A stretch of DNA of 64,000 bases from Trujillonella endophytica (GCF_900110555.1 NZ_FOEE01000020.1:19243-83242); one strand, 5' to 3'. Positions 16,290 through 25,240 are shown, counted from the first letter of the stretch. The notes: generated from the letters alone by a model not told the origin. A program made the numbers and translations.

Positions 16290-18086
16290 GTGCCCGCGTC
16301 CTCGCTGATCCTCAACCGCCGGGACCTGGACTTCCTGCTCCACGAGTGGCTCGACGTCGAGAGCCTGGTCAAGCGCCCCCGCTACGCCGAGCACTCCCGC
16401 GAGACCTTCGACGCGGTGCTCGATCTCGCCGAGCAGATCGCCACCGAGCACTTCGCCCCGCACAACCGCACGGCCGACGAGAACGAGCCGCGGTTCGTCG
16501 ACGGCCGGGTCGAGATGATCCCCGAGGTGGGGCGCGCCCTGGCGGTCTTCGCCGGCGCCGGGCTGCTGGCCGGCGAGTTCGACGAGCGCTTCGGCGGCAT
16601 GCAGCTGCCGCACACGGTCGGCCAGGCGGTGTTCGCCTGGTTCAAGGCCGCGAACGTGGGCACCTCGGCCTATCCGTTCCTCACGATGGCCAACGCCCGG
16701 CTGCTCATCGCGCACGGCAGCGACGAGCAGGTCGAGACCTACGTGCGGCCGATGGTCGAGGGCCGCTGGTTCGGCACGATGGCGCTCTCGGAGCCCCAGG
16801 CGGGCTCGTCGCTGGCCGACATCACCACCCGGGCCGAGCGCCAGGACGACGGCACGTACCGGCTGACCGGCAACAAGATGTGGATCTCCGGCGGCGACCA
16901 CGAGCTGACCGAGAACATCGTCCACCTCGTCCTGGCCAAGATCCCCGGCGGTCCGCCCGGCGTGAAGGGCATCTCGCTGTTCGTCGTCCCGAAGTACCTG
17001 GTGGACGCCGACGGCTCCCTCGGCGAGCGCAACGACGTCGTCCTCGCGGGGCTCAACCACAAGATGGGCTACCGGGGGACGACGAACACCCTGCTCAACT
17101 TCGGCGAGGGCGGGCACACCCCCGGCGGGCGGGCCGGAGCGGTCGGGTACCTGGTGGGTGAGGAGCACCGCGGCCTCACCTACATGTTCCACATGATGAA
17201 CGAGGCCCGGATCGGCGTGGGGATGGGCGCGACCGTCCTCGGCTACACCGGCTACCTGCACGCGCTGGAGTACGCCCGGACGCGCACCCAGGGCCGCCCA
17301 CCGGCGGCGAAGGACCCGACCTCTCCGGCCGTTCGGATCATCGAGCACACCGACGTCCGACGGATGCTGCTCGCGGCGAAGTCCTACGCCGAGGGCGGGC
17401 TCGCGCTCGGCCTCTACTGCGCGCGCCTGGTCGACGAGGAGCAGACGGCGGAGGCGCCCGAGGCCCGCGACCGCGCGCACCTGCTCCTGGAGATGCTGAC
17501 GCCGATCGCGAAGGCCTGGCCCTCGCAGTACGGCCCGGTGGCCGACGACCTGGCCATCCAGGTGCACGGCGGGTACGGCTACACCCGCGACTACCCCGTC
17601 GAGCAGTTCTACCGGGACAACAGGCTGAACCCGATCCACGAGGGCACCAACGGCATCCAGGGCCTGGACCTGCTCGGGCGCAAGGTCCTCATGCAGGACG
17701 GCGCCGGGCTACGACTGCTCGGGGAGACGATCACCGCGACGACCGCGCGGGCCGCCGGCACGGCCTGGGCCGGCTTCGCGGCCGACCTCGACGCCGCCGT
17801 CGCCCGCCTCGGCGCGGTGACGGCCACGCTGTGGGGCGCCGGCGACCCCGCCGTCACCCTGGCCAACGCGACCGCCTACCTCGAGGCGGCGGGCCACGTC
17901 GTCGTCGCGTGGCTGTGGCTGGAGCAGGCCCTGGCCACCCGGGAGGAGAGCACCCCCTTCTACGAGGGCAAGCGCGCGGCCGCCCGCTACTTCCACCGCT
18001 ACGAGCTGCCCGCGGTGCACACGCGGCTGGACCTGCTGGAATCCCTCGACCGGACGGTCCTGGACACCGACGAGACCTGGCTCTGA
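16290..18086 (+). CDS. Acyl-CoA dehydrogenase with C-terminal extension (DmdC-like)
   Basis: A 598-aa flavoprotein, about 200 residues longer than classical acyl-CoA dehydrogenases, matching the subfamily that carries an extra C-terminal helical domain (3-methylthiopropanoyl-CoA dehydrogenase and relatives). ALSEPQAGSSLADI is the FAD/substrate strand, GNKMWISGG the beta core, QVHGGYGYTRDYPVEQFYRD the dimer region, and HEGTNGIQ holds the predicted catalytic base Glu451. The GTG start follows GGAGG. It stands alone between two hairpins, so it is its own transcription unit. It catalyses alpha,beta-dehydrogenation of an acyl-CoA; chain preference cannot be read. Confidence 0.92.
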   Translation: MPASSLILNRRDLDFLLHEWLDVESLVKRPRYAEHSRETFDAVLDLAEQIATEHFAPHNRTADENEPRFVDGRVEMIPEVGRALAVFAGAGLLAGEFDERFGGMQLPHTVGQAVFAWFKAANVGTSAYPFLTMANARLLIAHGSDEQVETYVRPMVEGRWFGTMALSEPQAGSSLADITTRAERQDDGTYRLTGNKMWISGGDHELTENIVHLVLAKIPGGPPGVKGISLFVVPKYLVDADGSLGERNDVVLAGLNHKMGYRGTTNTLLNFGEGGHTPGGRAGAVGYLVGEEHRGLTYMFHMMNEARIGVGMGATVLGYTGYLHALEYARTRTQGRPPAAKDPTSPAVRIIEHTDVRRMLLAAKSYAEGGLALGLYCARLVDEEQTAEAPEARDRAHLLLEMLTPIAKAWPSQYGPVADDLAIQVHGGYGYTRDYPVEQFYRDNRLNPIHEGTNGIQGLDLLGRKVLMQDGAGLRLLGETITATTARAAGTAWAGFAADLDAAVARLGAVTATLWGAGDPAVTLANATAYLEAAGHVVVAWLWLEQALATREESTPFYEGKRAAARYFHRYELPAVHTRLDLLESLDRTVLDTDETWL

Positions 18087-18100
18087 GCCGCGACACGCCC

Positions 18101-18134
18101 GCGCCCCGCGGCTCCGGGAGGAGCAGCGGGGCGC
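18101..18134. terminator. Two-stage GC-rich hairpin terminator
   Basis: GCGCCCCGC (18101-18109) pairs exactly with 18126-18134, and inside it GCTCC (18111-18115) pairs with GGAGC (18120-18124) around a GGGA tetraloop. It lies 14 bp after the acyl-CoA dehydrogenase stop and also just past the stop of the small gene on the other strand, so it can serve both. Confidence 0.75.
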
Positions 18135-18176
18135 GGTGGGCGGGGAACGGTCCGGGGGACCGATCCGGGGATCAGG

Positions 18177-18347
18177 TCAGGCGGTTCCGGCGGTGACCGC
18201 CACCGGCTCGGGCGCGGACTGCGCCGCACGGGGGGCGCTCGCGGCGCGCTCGCGCTCGTAACGCGCTGTGCTGGAGGATCCCATCACGATCACCAGCCCG
18301 GTCAGCACCAGGAACCCGAGCAGGGTCACTGCCGGCCAGAACATCAT
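18177..18347 (-). CDS. 56-aa single-pass membrane peptide, paralogous to the N-terminus of the 38006-38911 protein
   Basis: A short gene read directly from the reverse strand. It starts MMFWPAVTLLGFLVLTGLV, one transmembrane helix, then IVMGSSSTARYERERAA and an Ala/Pro-rich tail. GGGAG lies at good distance before the ATG. The first 35 residues match the N-terminus of the protein at 38006-38911: WPAVTL-GF-VL, then a G followed by STA-YE-ER in both. Two independent occurrences of this membrane anchor plus a ribosome site argue it is a real gene. Function unknown; it could be a partner or decoy of the larger protein's anchor. Confidence 0.72.
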   Translation of the reverse strand: MMFWPAVTLLGFLVLTGLVIVMGSSSTARYERERAASAPRAAQSAPEPVAVTAGTA

Positions 18348-18722
18348 CGTGCGAACTCCCCCTGTCGATCTCTTCTCTCGCCCGCCGCAACCGCGGGCGG
18401 CACGTCGTCGGGACCTGTGTCCCCCGTCGATCTACATCTCAATCGTCGATCTGTGATCGTTTCCTGACTGTTGGTGACACGACTCACATCGCCGCTGCGG
18501 CGCGGCACCGTCCTGCTCATCGCGGTCATGGTGTCCCGCCGCGCGGGATCGGCCGGTCCGACGGCGGTCCGGCGCGTCCCGGCCCACCGGCGCGTCCGGG
18601 TCATGGGTGCCGACATCGGCACTCCGCGTCACCGCGACACCCCGCCGGCGCGAATGGAACGCGACCGTCCGGGGCAATCGACGGCGAGCACGTTCGCAGA
18701 CCCCGACCGGAGGACCCCCCCG
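18348..18722. other. Intergenic region between divergent genes
   Basis: About 375 bp between the 56-aa peptide gene (reverse) and the YihY-family gene (forward). I see no credible coding frame. The 18430-18480 part is less GC-rich than its surroundings, as in a promoter region, but no clear -35/-10 pair stands out. GGAGG just before 18723 is the ribosome site of the next gene. Confidence 0.4.
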
Positions 18723-19772
18723 ATGGCCCGTTCCACCGGATCCCGCAGCGCGGCCACCACCGCCGCCGCCAAGGACACCCGCTTCTCCGGCAACGTCGCC
18801 GGCGACCCCGTCCCCCAGGACGACGCGGTCAGCTCGACCCGGTTCGACAACGCTCCCCGGGGAGCGGACCGCACGCCCACGACGATGGGCACCATCAAGC
18901 GCACCCTCAAGGAATTCAGCGAGGACCAGCTCACCGACCGCGCTGCGTCACTGACGTACTACGGCGTCCTCGCGCTGTTCCCCGCGCTCATCGCGCTGCT
19001 GTCGATCATCGGTCTGCTGACCGATCCCCAGCAGCTGTCCGACGCGCTGACGAAGGTCGTCCCGGCCGACGCCGCGGACACGCTGAACCCGGTCATCGAC
19101 CAGATCGCCGGCAACACCGGCACCGCCGGGTTCGCGCTGATCATCGGTCTCGCCGCCGCCATCTGGTCGGCGTCGGGCTACGTCGGCGCCTTCACCCGCG
19201 CCGCGAACGTGGTGTACGAGACGCCCGAGGGCCGCAAGATCTGGAAGCTCAAGCCGCTCCAGCTGCTGATCACCCTGATCGGCGTCCTCATGGCCGCGCT
19301 CATCGTCGCGATGCTGGTGCTCAGCGGCCCCGTGGTGGAGGCCGTCGGCAGCGCGATCGGGCTCGGGGACACCGCGGTCAGCGTGTGGAACGTCGCCAAG
19401 TGGCCCGTGATGGTCGTCGTCCTCGCCCTGATGATCGCGATCCTGTACTACGCCACCCCGAACGCGAAGCTCCGCGGCTTCAAGTGGGTCAGCCCCGGCG
19501 CGGGCGTGGCCATCCTGGTCGCCGTCGTGGCGTCGGCCGCGTTCGCCTTCTACGTCGGCAACTTCGGCAGCTACAACAAGACCTACGGCGCGCTCGCCGG
19601 CGTCGTGATCTTCCTGATCTGGTTCTGGCTGATCAACCTGTCGCTGCTGTTCGGCATCGAGCTCGACGCCGAGATCGAGCGGACCAAGGAGCTCAAGGAG
19701 GGCGTGCCCGAGGCCCACAAGGAGATCCAGCTCGACGCCCGCGCCGAGCCCAAGCCCCGCCACACGAACTGA
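18723..19772 (+). CDS. YihY/virulence factor BrkB family inner-membrane protein
   Basis: A 349-aa polytopic membrane protein of the family once mis-named ribonuclease BN. A 60-residue hydrophilic lead with many Ala/Thr/Arg precedes the family signature LTDRAASLTYYGVLALFPAL, followed by about six transmembrane helices and the conserved end GAVxGVVIFLIWFWLINLSLLFGIELDAEIER-type region (here AGVVIFLIWFWL...ELDAE). The ATG has GGAGG eight bases upstream. Monocistronic, ending in a 12-bp-arm hairpin. The biochemical role of the family is not established; a transport or envelope function is assumed. The acidic/basic tail after the last helix is cytoplasmic. Confidence 0.9.
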   Translation: MARSTGSRSAATTAAAKDTRFSGNVAGDPVPQDDAVSSTRFDNAPRGADRTPTTMGTIKRTLKEFSEDQLTDRAASLTYYGVLALFPALIALLSIIGLLTDPQQLSDALTKVVPADAADTLNPVIDQIAGNTGTAGFALIIGLAAAIWSASGYVGAFTRAANVVYETPEGRKIWKLKPLQLLITLIGVLMAALIVAMLVLSGPVVEAVGSAIGLGDTAVSVWNVAKWPVMVVVLALMIAILYYATPNAKLRGFKWVSPGAGVAILVAVVASAAFAFYVGNFGSYNKTYGALAGVVIFLIWFWLINLSLLFGIELDAEIERTKELKEGVPEAHKEIQLDARAEPKPRHTN

Positions 19773-19775
19773 GCC

Positions 19776-19822
19776 GAGCGGAGTCGCTCGGTGACGGTTT
19801 CCGTTCCCCGGCGACTCCGCTC
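19776..19822. terminator. Bidirectional terminator between convergent genes
   Basis: GAGCGGAGTCGC (19776-19787) and its exact complement at 19811-19822 enclose 23 bp. The right arm overlaps the hemerythrin-like stop codon, so one hairpin ends both transcripts. Confidence 0.75.
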
Positions 19823-20507
19823 AGCCGTGCCGGGCCGGGGGCGTCCGCTCGACGAGCGCGGCGACCCCCGCGAGCCCCTTGCTGACCGCCTCCCCGACCG
19901 GCGCCAGCCGCGCCGGGCCCAGGCGGACGCCGGAGTCGATCAGGTCGCGGGTCCGGTCGATCACCGACAGCGGCAGGGTCGAGAGGGCGTTGCCCGGCGG
20001 ACGGCGGGCCACCGTCGGATGCGGGCGCGTCGGGGAGATCCGCCGCACGAGCTCCCAGTGGCGACCGAGGCGGCGCAGCTCGTGCGGGTCGAGCCTCTCC
20101 TGCAGGCGGGGCAGCAGGAGGTCCTCCTCGTCGCGGACGTCCGCGCGCAGCACCTCCACCAGCCGCGCCAGCCGCGCCGGCCGCCGCGGATCGTCCGGCC
20201 CGCCCTCCTCCAGCGCCGCCACCAGGTCGCTGACCACCTGGTGCTCCTGCTCGATCCGCAGCGTGAGCGCCTCGCCGTCGGCCAGGACCCTCCGGGCGAC
20301 GGGCCACAGGACCGCCTCCTCGGCGAAGGCGTGGGCGAACACCAGCCGGTCGATGCGCCGGAGCACCGCCTCCTGCCCCCGGCCGGTCGTGCCGTCGAGC
20401 TCGTGCAGCAGCCCGTCGAGCCGCGCGTGGTCACGGCGCTGCCTGGTGAGGACACTGCCGGGACCGCCGAGCTCGGACTCGGACTGATCGGCGAGGGTTC
20501 GGGGCAC
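19821..20507 (-). CDS. Hemerythrin HHE-domain protein
   Basis: A 228-aa helical protein with hemerythrin-type cation-binding pattern: RRDHARLDGLLHEL, then VFAHAFAEEAVLWPV, RIEQEHQVVSDLVAAL and VRDEEDLLLPRL, supplying the His and Glu residues expected to bind a di-iron or similar site. The remaining 80 residues are Arg/Pro-rich with a helical segment near the C-terminus. GTG start at 20507. Proteins of this kind are linked to oxygen, NO or oxidative-stress sensing in actinobacteria. It stands alone, convergent with the YihY-family gene. No regulator is adjacent. Confidence 0.85.
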   Translation of the reverse strand: MPRTLADQSESELGGPGSVLTRQRRDHARLDGLLHELDGTTGRGQEAVLRRIDRLVFAHAFAEEAVLWPVARRVLADGEALTLRIEQEHQVVSDLVAALEEGGPDDPRRPARLARLVEVLRADVRDEEDLLLPRLQERLDPHELRRLGRHWELVRRISPTRPHPTVARRPPGNALSTLPLSVIDRTRDLIDSGVRLGPARLAPVGEAVSKGLAGVAALVERTPPARHG

Positions 20508-20662
20508 GGGAACACGACCTCTCGGTGCGGGACTGAACCGTCCGGTACTTCCCCGCGCCGGCGGGCCGCATGCCAGGGCCGGCGCCGGTTGCCCGCCCCG
20601 GCCCCGGGGGTAGGGCCACGGGGCCGCGGGCGACGGAGCCCGATCGCCCTCCAGGAGGCCCC

Positions 20663-21838
20663 ATGACCCCGCCCGTGACCTCGGATTTCTACGAGCTCGA
20701 GGCGCTGCTCGACGACGCCGACCGGGAGCGGCTGTACCGGGTCCGCGACTTCATGGACACCCGTGTCCAGCCGGTGATCAACGACTACTGGACGCGCGGG
20801 GAGTTCCCGCACGAGCTGGTCCCCGGGCTCGCCGAGCTGGGCGTCGCGGGAGCGCAGTACTCCGGGTACGGCTCCCCCGGCCGCTCCTCGCTGTTCGACG
20901 GCATGGTCGCCATGGAGTTCTCCCGCGGCGATCCGTCGATCGCCACCTTCATGGGCGTCCACGGCGGCCTGGCGATGGGGACCATGCACCTGTGCGCCTC
21001 CGAGGAGCAGAAGGAGCGCTGGCTGCCGGCGATGGCGCGGATGGAGCTGATCGGCGCGTTCGGGCTCACCGAGCCCGAGCACGGGTCCGACGTCGCCCGG
21101 GGGCTGCAGACCACCGCCCGCCGCGACGGCGACGAGTGGGTGCTCACCGGCGAGAAGAAGTGGATCGGCAACGGCAGCTTCGCCGACCTGGTGATCATCT
21201 GGGCCCGCGACGACCGGACCGACGCGGTGCTCGGCTTCGTCGTCGAGAAGGGCACCCCCGGCTACTCCGCGGTCGACCTCAAGGACAAGATCGCGCTGCG
21301 GGCGGTGCAGAACGCGCACATCACGCTGGACGGCGTCCGGGTGCCCGAGGCCGACCGCCTGCAGGGCGCGAACTCCTTCCGGGACACCGCGCGGGTGCTG
21401 CGCGCGACCCGCGTGGGCGTCGCCTGGTCGGCCGTCGGGTGCGCGCGCGGCGCCTACGAGCACGCCCTGCGCTACGCGGAGGGGCGCGAGCAGTTCGGCC
21501 GGCCGATCACCGGCTTCCAGCTGGTGCAGGACCTGGTCTTCCGGATGCTGGGCAACATCACCGCCTCGGCCACGCTCTGCGCCCGCGCCTCCCAGCTGCA
21601 GGACTGCGGCCGGCTCCGCGACGAGCACGCCTCGATGGCCAAGGCCTACAGCACCATGCGGATGCGCGAGACCGTCGGCTGGGCCCGCGAGCTGATGGGG
21701 GGCAACGGCATCCTGCTGGAGAACCACGTGGGCCGGTTCGTCGCCGACGCCGAGGCCATCTACTCCTACGAGGGCACCCGCGAGGTCAACAGCCTCATCG
21801 TGGGCCGCGCCGTCACCGGCGAGAGCGCGCTGGTCTGA
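20663..21838 (+). CDS. Acyl-CoA dehydrogenase, glutaryl-CoA dehydrogenase-like
   Basis: A 391-aa flavoprotein of classical length. FGLTEPEHGSDVARGL is the FAD/substrate strand, GEKKWIGNG the core loop, GREQFGRPITGFQLVQDLV the interface, and SYEGTREVNSLIVGRA holds the predicted catalytic base Glu370, in the same local context as in glutaryl-CoA dehydrogenases. The ATG follows CCAGGAGG. Single-gene unit between the hemerythrin-like gene and a reverse lipoprotein gene. Oxidises, or oxidatively decarboxylates, an acyl-CoA; glutaryl-CoA is a guess from motif similarity only. Confidence 0.9.
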   Translation: MTPPVTSDFYELEALLDDADRERLYRVRDFMDTRVQPVINDYWTRGEFPHELVPGLAELGVAGAQYSGYGSPGRSSLFDGMVAMEFSRGDPSIATFMGVHGGLAMGTMHLCASEEQKERWLPAMARMELIGAFGLTEPEHGSDVARGLQTTARRDGDEWVLTGEKKWIGNGSFADLVIIWARDDRTDAVLGFVVEKGTPGYSAVDLKDKIALRAVQNAHITLDGVRVPEADRLQGANSFRDTARVLRATRVGVAWSAVGCARGAYEHALRYAEGREQFGRPITGFQLVQDLVFRMLGNITASATLCARASQLQDCGRLRDEHASMAKAYSTMRMRETVGWARELMGGNGILLENHVGRFVADAEAIYSYEGTREVNSLIVGRAVTGESALV

Positions 21839-21868
21839 GCTCGGACCCTCCGACGGAGCGGCCCCTCG

Positions 21869-22771
21869 CTAGCCGGCGGCCTCCCACCACTGCGCCGCAG
21901 CCTCCGCGGGCGTCCGCCCGTCGAGCGCCACGACCCGGTTCAGCTCGACGAGGTCGGCGGTCGTCAGGCGCGCGCTGACGCCGTCCACGGTCGCCGCCAG
22001 CTCGTCGCCGGCGGCCCGGAGCACGTCGGTCGCGACGATCGGGACGACGTTCTCGTGCGGCTGCAGGCCGCGGTCGTCCTCGAGGAGGAGCAGGGACCGG
22101 TCGGTGAGGTGCGGATCGGTGGTCTCGAGCAGGCCGACGTCGATCCCTCCGGCCAGCAGCGTGTCCACGGTGGCCGCCCGCGACGGCATGCTGAGGACGG
22201 CGCCGAACTCCAGCCCGTACACCGCTCGCAGGCCGACCAGGCAGTGCTGCCGGTCGGCGCACTCCGGCGGACCGCCGAAGGTGAGGTCCGGGGCGAGCGC
22301 GGTGAGGTCGGACAGCCGGCTGATCCCCTGCTCGGCGGCGAAGCGCGCCAGCACGACGAACCCGTTCTGGTCCTCGGCGGCAGCGGCGGCGAGCACGGTC
22401 AGGCCCCGCGGGGCCAGGATCTGTGCGAGGTCGGCGTGCAGGTCGTCGACGCCGCGCCGCGCCGTGTCCGCGTCGGGCCGGAAGAACTCCCCCGCGGTGC
22501 CGAGGTACTCCACGACGACGTCGACCACTCCCTGCTCCAGCGCGGGCAGGACCACCTCCCGGGTGCCGACGCCGTGCTGCACCGCCACCTCCAGGCCGGC
22601 CCGGCGCAGCCCCTCGGCGTAGAGCTCCGCGAGGATCTGGTTCTCGGGGAAGTCGTAGGACGCCACGCGGACGGTGCCGGCCGGGACAGCCGGGGCGTCG
22701 TCCTCGGTGGTCGCGCACCCCACGAGCCCGGCGGTCAGCAGGAGCACGGCGGCGAGAGCGCGAGAGCGCAT
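21869..22771 (-). CDS. Substrate-binding lipoprotein of the glycine betaine/osmoprotectant (OpuAC) type
   Basis: A 300-aa periplasmic-binding protein anchored as a lipoprotein: signal helix ending LLTAGLVGC with Cys19 as the lipidated residue. The mature part starts TVRVASYDFPENQILAELYAEGLRRAG, typical of OpuAC/ProX proteins that bind quaternary amines, with a DVVVEYLGT segment and a second lobe around the FGGPPECADR loop. GGAGGAG precedes the ATG. No permease or ATPase gene is nearby, so it either feeds an ABC transporter encoded elsewhere or has become a sensor. Confidence 0.85.
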   Translation of the reverse strand: MRSRALAAVLLLTAGLVGCATTEDDAPAVPAGTVRVASYDFPENQILAELYAEGLRRAGLEVAVQHGVGTREVVLPALEQGVVDVVVEYLGTAGEFFRPDADTARRGVDDLHADLAQILAPRGLTVLAAAAAEDQNGFVVLARFAAEQGISRLSDLTALAPDLTFGGPPECADRQHCLVGLRAVYGLEFGAVLSMPSRAATVDTLLAGGIDVGLLETTDPHLTDRSLLLLEDDRGLQPHENVVPIVATDVLRAAGDELAATVDGVSARLTTADLVELNRVVALDGRTPAEAAAQWWEAAG

Positions 22772-22898
22772 CGCGGACTCCTCCCCGGAGCCGGTGCCCG
22801 GGCCCCCCGGGCACCGCCACGCTAACGGCCCGACCGCCGCGGCGAACGGGACCAAGGGTCGTTGTCCCCGAACCCGATCGGGGGGACCATCGGCCGGC

Positions 22899-24632
22899 AT
22901 GGCGGCAGCCACGCACGCGGCGGCGGGGCGGGTGTCGGGTGCGTCCACGTCCGAGCTGGGCGCGGCCCCGCGGCCCGCCCCGCCCGCGATCCAGCGCGTC
23001 CGACGCCGCCGCCGGCCGTCCGGGGAGGCCCCGCCCCTGCCGCGGCACCTCGCCACGTCGGGCAAGTTGTGGCTGGCCCTCAGCGGCGTCGTCCTCGCCG
23101 TGTGGGCCGTCGTCTTCGTCACCGACAGCATCGCCTACGTCGACGTCGCCGACACCCGGATCCTGCAGGCCGTCGCCGAGGTGCGCAGCGATCCGCTCAC
23201 GCAGGTGGCGGAGGTGGCGGGGGGCCTGGCCACCTCCGGTGCCATCCACGTGATCTGGCTGGTCAACCTCGTCGTCCTGGTGCTGGTCCGGCGGTGGCGG
23301 CACCTGTTCGTCTGGCTCGTCACCGGGCTGGTGGTGGTCAACCTGACCGCGGTGGCGGCCGCCATGCTGCAGCGGCCGCGGCCCTTCGAGGTGGAGATCA
23401 TCGGCCGGTGGTCGGGCTTCTCGATGCCCTCGCTGCCGGTCACGGTGCTGGCCACGTTCCTGGTCAGCACCCTCTACGCGCTGGTCCCCGCCGGCCGGCC
23501 CCGGGAGATCGGCAAGTGGGTGGTGTGCGCGCTGCTGGCGGCCACCGCCGCGTCCCGGCTGTACCTGGCCCAGGACCATCCGACCGACGTCGTGACCAGC
23601 GTGGTGCTCGGCGTGGCCGTGCCGCTGGCCGCCTTCCGCCTGCTGACGCCCAACGAGGTCTACCCGGTGCGCTACCGGCGCGGGAGACCGGCACACCTGG
23701 ACGTGACCGGGGCCCGCGGCGCGGCGATCGTCCGCGCGCTCCAGGACCAGCTCGGCGTCGTCGCCACGAAGGTGGCGCCGTTCGCCCTGTCCGGGTCCGG
23801 CGGCTCGACGCCGCTGCGGATCACGGTCCGGGCGCACCCGTCCGCGGCGGCGGAGGAGAGCTGCGTCTTCGGCAAGCTGTACGCCGCCACGCACGTGCAC
23901 TCCGACCGCTGGTACAAGCTCGGCCGCACGCTCCTGTACGGGCGGCTCGAGGACGAGAAGCCCTACCACAGCGTCCGCCGGCTGGTGCAGTACGAGGACT
24001 ACGTGCTGCGGGTCCTGTGGGACGCCGGACTGCCCGTGCCCCATCCGATGGGCATCGTGGAGATCACGCCCGAGCGCGAGTACCTGCTGGTCGCCGAGTT
24101 CGTCCAGGACGCCGTGGAGATCGGTGACGCCGAGATCGACGACGCGATCATCGACCAGGGGCTGTCCGTGGTGCGCCGGCTCTGGGAGATCGGCATGGCG
24201 CACCGCGACATCAAGCCGGCCAACCTGCTCGTGCGCGACGGCACGCTGTTCCTCATCGATCCGGCCTTCGCCGAGGTCCGGCCCAGCCCGTGGCGGCAGG
24301 CCGTCGACCTGGCCAACATGATGCTGGTCCTGGCACTGCGCACCGACGCGGCACGGGTCTACGCGCGGGCCCGGAAGCAGTTCTCCGACGAGGAGATCGC
24401 CGAGGCCTTCGCGGCCACCCGCGGGCTCACCATGCCCTCCCAGCTGCGCCGCATGATCCGGGCCCAGGGCCGGGACCTGCACGGGGAATTCCTCGCGTTG
24501 CTGCCCTACCAGCTGCCGCCGGTGCCGATCCAGCGATGGACCCTGCGCCGCGTCGGGCTGAGCCTGATCACCGTCGCGGGGCTGGCCCTCGCCGTCGCCG
24601 TCGGCGTCGACCTCGTGGGTTCCCCGCTGTGA
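22899..24632 (+). CDS. PAP2-like membrane domain fused to a protein kinase-like domain
   Basis: A 577-aa fusion. Residues about 55-250 are a polytopic PAP2-type domain: QRPRPF (158-163), a degenerate PSLP at 177-180 where PSGH is usual, and SR(219-220)-x6-H227-x2-D230. Residues about 290-545 are kinase-like: a YKLGR region, YEDYVLRVLWDAGLPVP, the catalytic loop HRDIKPAN (435-442) and Asp454 in LIDPAF in place of DFG. A last helix lies near residue 560. The missing His in PSGH suggests the phosphatase part is weakened or non-catalytic, while the kinase loop is intact. First gene of a four-gene set with 4-bp overlaps. I infer kinase action on a lipid or glycolipid head group, or on a protein partner. 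Confidence 0.85.
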   Translation: MAAATHAAAGRVSGASTSELGAAPRPAPPAIQRVRRRRRPSGEAPPLPRHLATSGKLWLALSGVVLAVWAVVFVTDSIAYVDVADTRILQAVAEVRSDPLTQVAEVAGGLATSGAIHVIWLVNLVVLVLVRRWRHLFVWLVTGLVVVNLTAVAAAMLQRPRPFEVEIIGRWSGFSMPSLPVTVLATFLVSTLYALVPAGRPREIGKWVVCALLAATAASRLYLAQDHPTDVVTSVVLGVAVPLAAFRLLTPNEVYPVRYRRGRPAHLDVTGARGAAIVRALQDQLGVVATKVAPFALSGSGGSTPLRITVRAHPSAAAEESCVFGKLYAATHVHSDRWYKLGRTLLYGRLEDEKPYHSVRRLVQYEDYVLRVLWDAGLPVPHPMGIVEITPEREYLLVAEFVQDAVEIGDAEIDDAIIDQGLSVVRRLWEIGMAHRDIKPANLLVRDGTLFLIDPAFAEVRPSPWRQAVDLANMMLVLALRTDAARVYARARKQFSDEEIAEAFAATRGLTMPSQLRRMIRAQGRDLHGEFLALLPYQLPPVPIQRWTLRRVGLSLITVAGLALAVAVGVDLVGSPL

Positions 24633-25240
24633 GCGCCCCGCGCGCGGGCCGGGCGCCGATCGCGCTGGGCGCCGTCGGCGCGCTCGTGCTCGGCGGGTGC
24701 GCCGCCGAGGAGGCCAGCGTCAGCCGCGAGGTGCCCGCGTGCTCCGACGACGACGGCGAGGCCGCCAACGGCGTCGTCCTCATGGCGCAGGCCGTGCCGA
24801 GCGCGACCTGGGTGCCGTGCGTCGAGGGCGTGCCGCTGGGCTGGGGGTTCGGCGGGCTCGACGCGGCCGGCGGATCGGCCCGGTTCTGGCTGGACTCCGA
24901 CCGCGACGGCCCGCGCGCCATCGAGGTTCGGCTCGACGAGTCGTGCGACACCGCGGGCGCGACGGAGATCCCCACCGACCGGGAGGGGCTGCGCCGCCTG
25001 GAGCGCGTCACGCAGGTGACCCCGGAGTTCCACGGCAGGCGCTTCTACCTGTTCGAGGGCGGCTGCCTGACGGTCGTGTTCACCCTCGGCGGGGAGTACC
25101 GGGGCGAGCCCCTGGCGCTGGCCACTCAGGGGATCGGCGTCGTCAGCCGGGCGGACCTCTCCGCCCAGGTGCGCGGGGACACCGGCGGCCGGCTGGAGCT
25201 GGACCCGCCGGCCGACGACGACGAGGGGGCATCGCCGTGA
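24629..25240 (+). CDS. Uncharacterised lipoprotein in the PAP2/flippase operon
   Basis: A 203-aa protein starting at a GTG that overlaps the previous stop (GTGA). A short signal helix ends in LVLGGC with Cys24 as probable lipidation site; the mature domain has conserved-looking Cys pairs (PACSDDD, WVPCVEG, ESCDTAG, EGGCLTV) that could form two disulfides, and a beta-rich middle (ARFWLDSDRDG, AIEVRLDES). The tail is acidic. I do not recognise the family. Its location inside a coupled operon with membrane enzymes suggests an extracytoplasmic subunit. Confidence 0.75.
   Translation: MSAPRAGRAPIALGAVGALVLGGCAAEEASVSREVPACSDDDGEAANGVVLMAQAVPSATWVPCVEGVPLGWGFGGLDAAGGSARFWLDSDRDGPRAIEVRLDESCDTAGATEIPTDREGLRRLERVTQVTPEFHGRRFYLFEGGCLTVVFTLGGEYRGEPLALATQGIGVVSRADLSAQVRGDTGGRLELDPPADDDEGASP

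Noticed and set aside
18172..18390. Alternative reverse frame overlapping the 56-aa peptide
   Set aside because: Arg-rich, no ribosome site and no similarity. The 56-aa frame matches the anchor of another protein and has a ribosome site.
22899..24632. Two separate genes (PAP2 and kinase)
   Set aside because: One uninterrupted frame with no internal start having a ribosome site at the domain junction.
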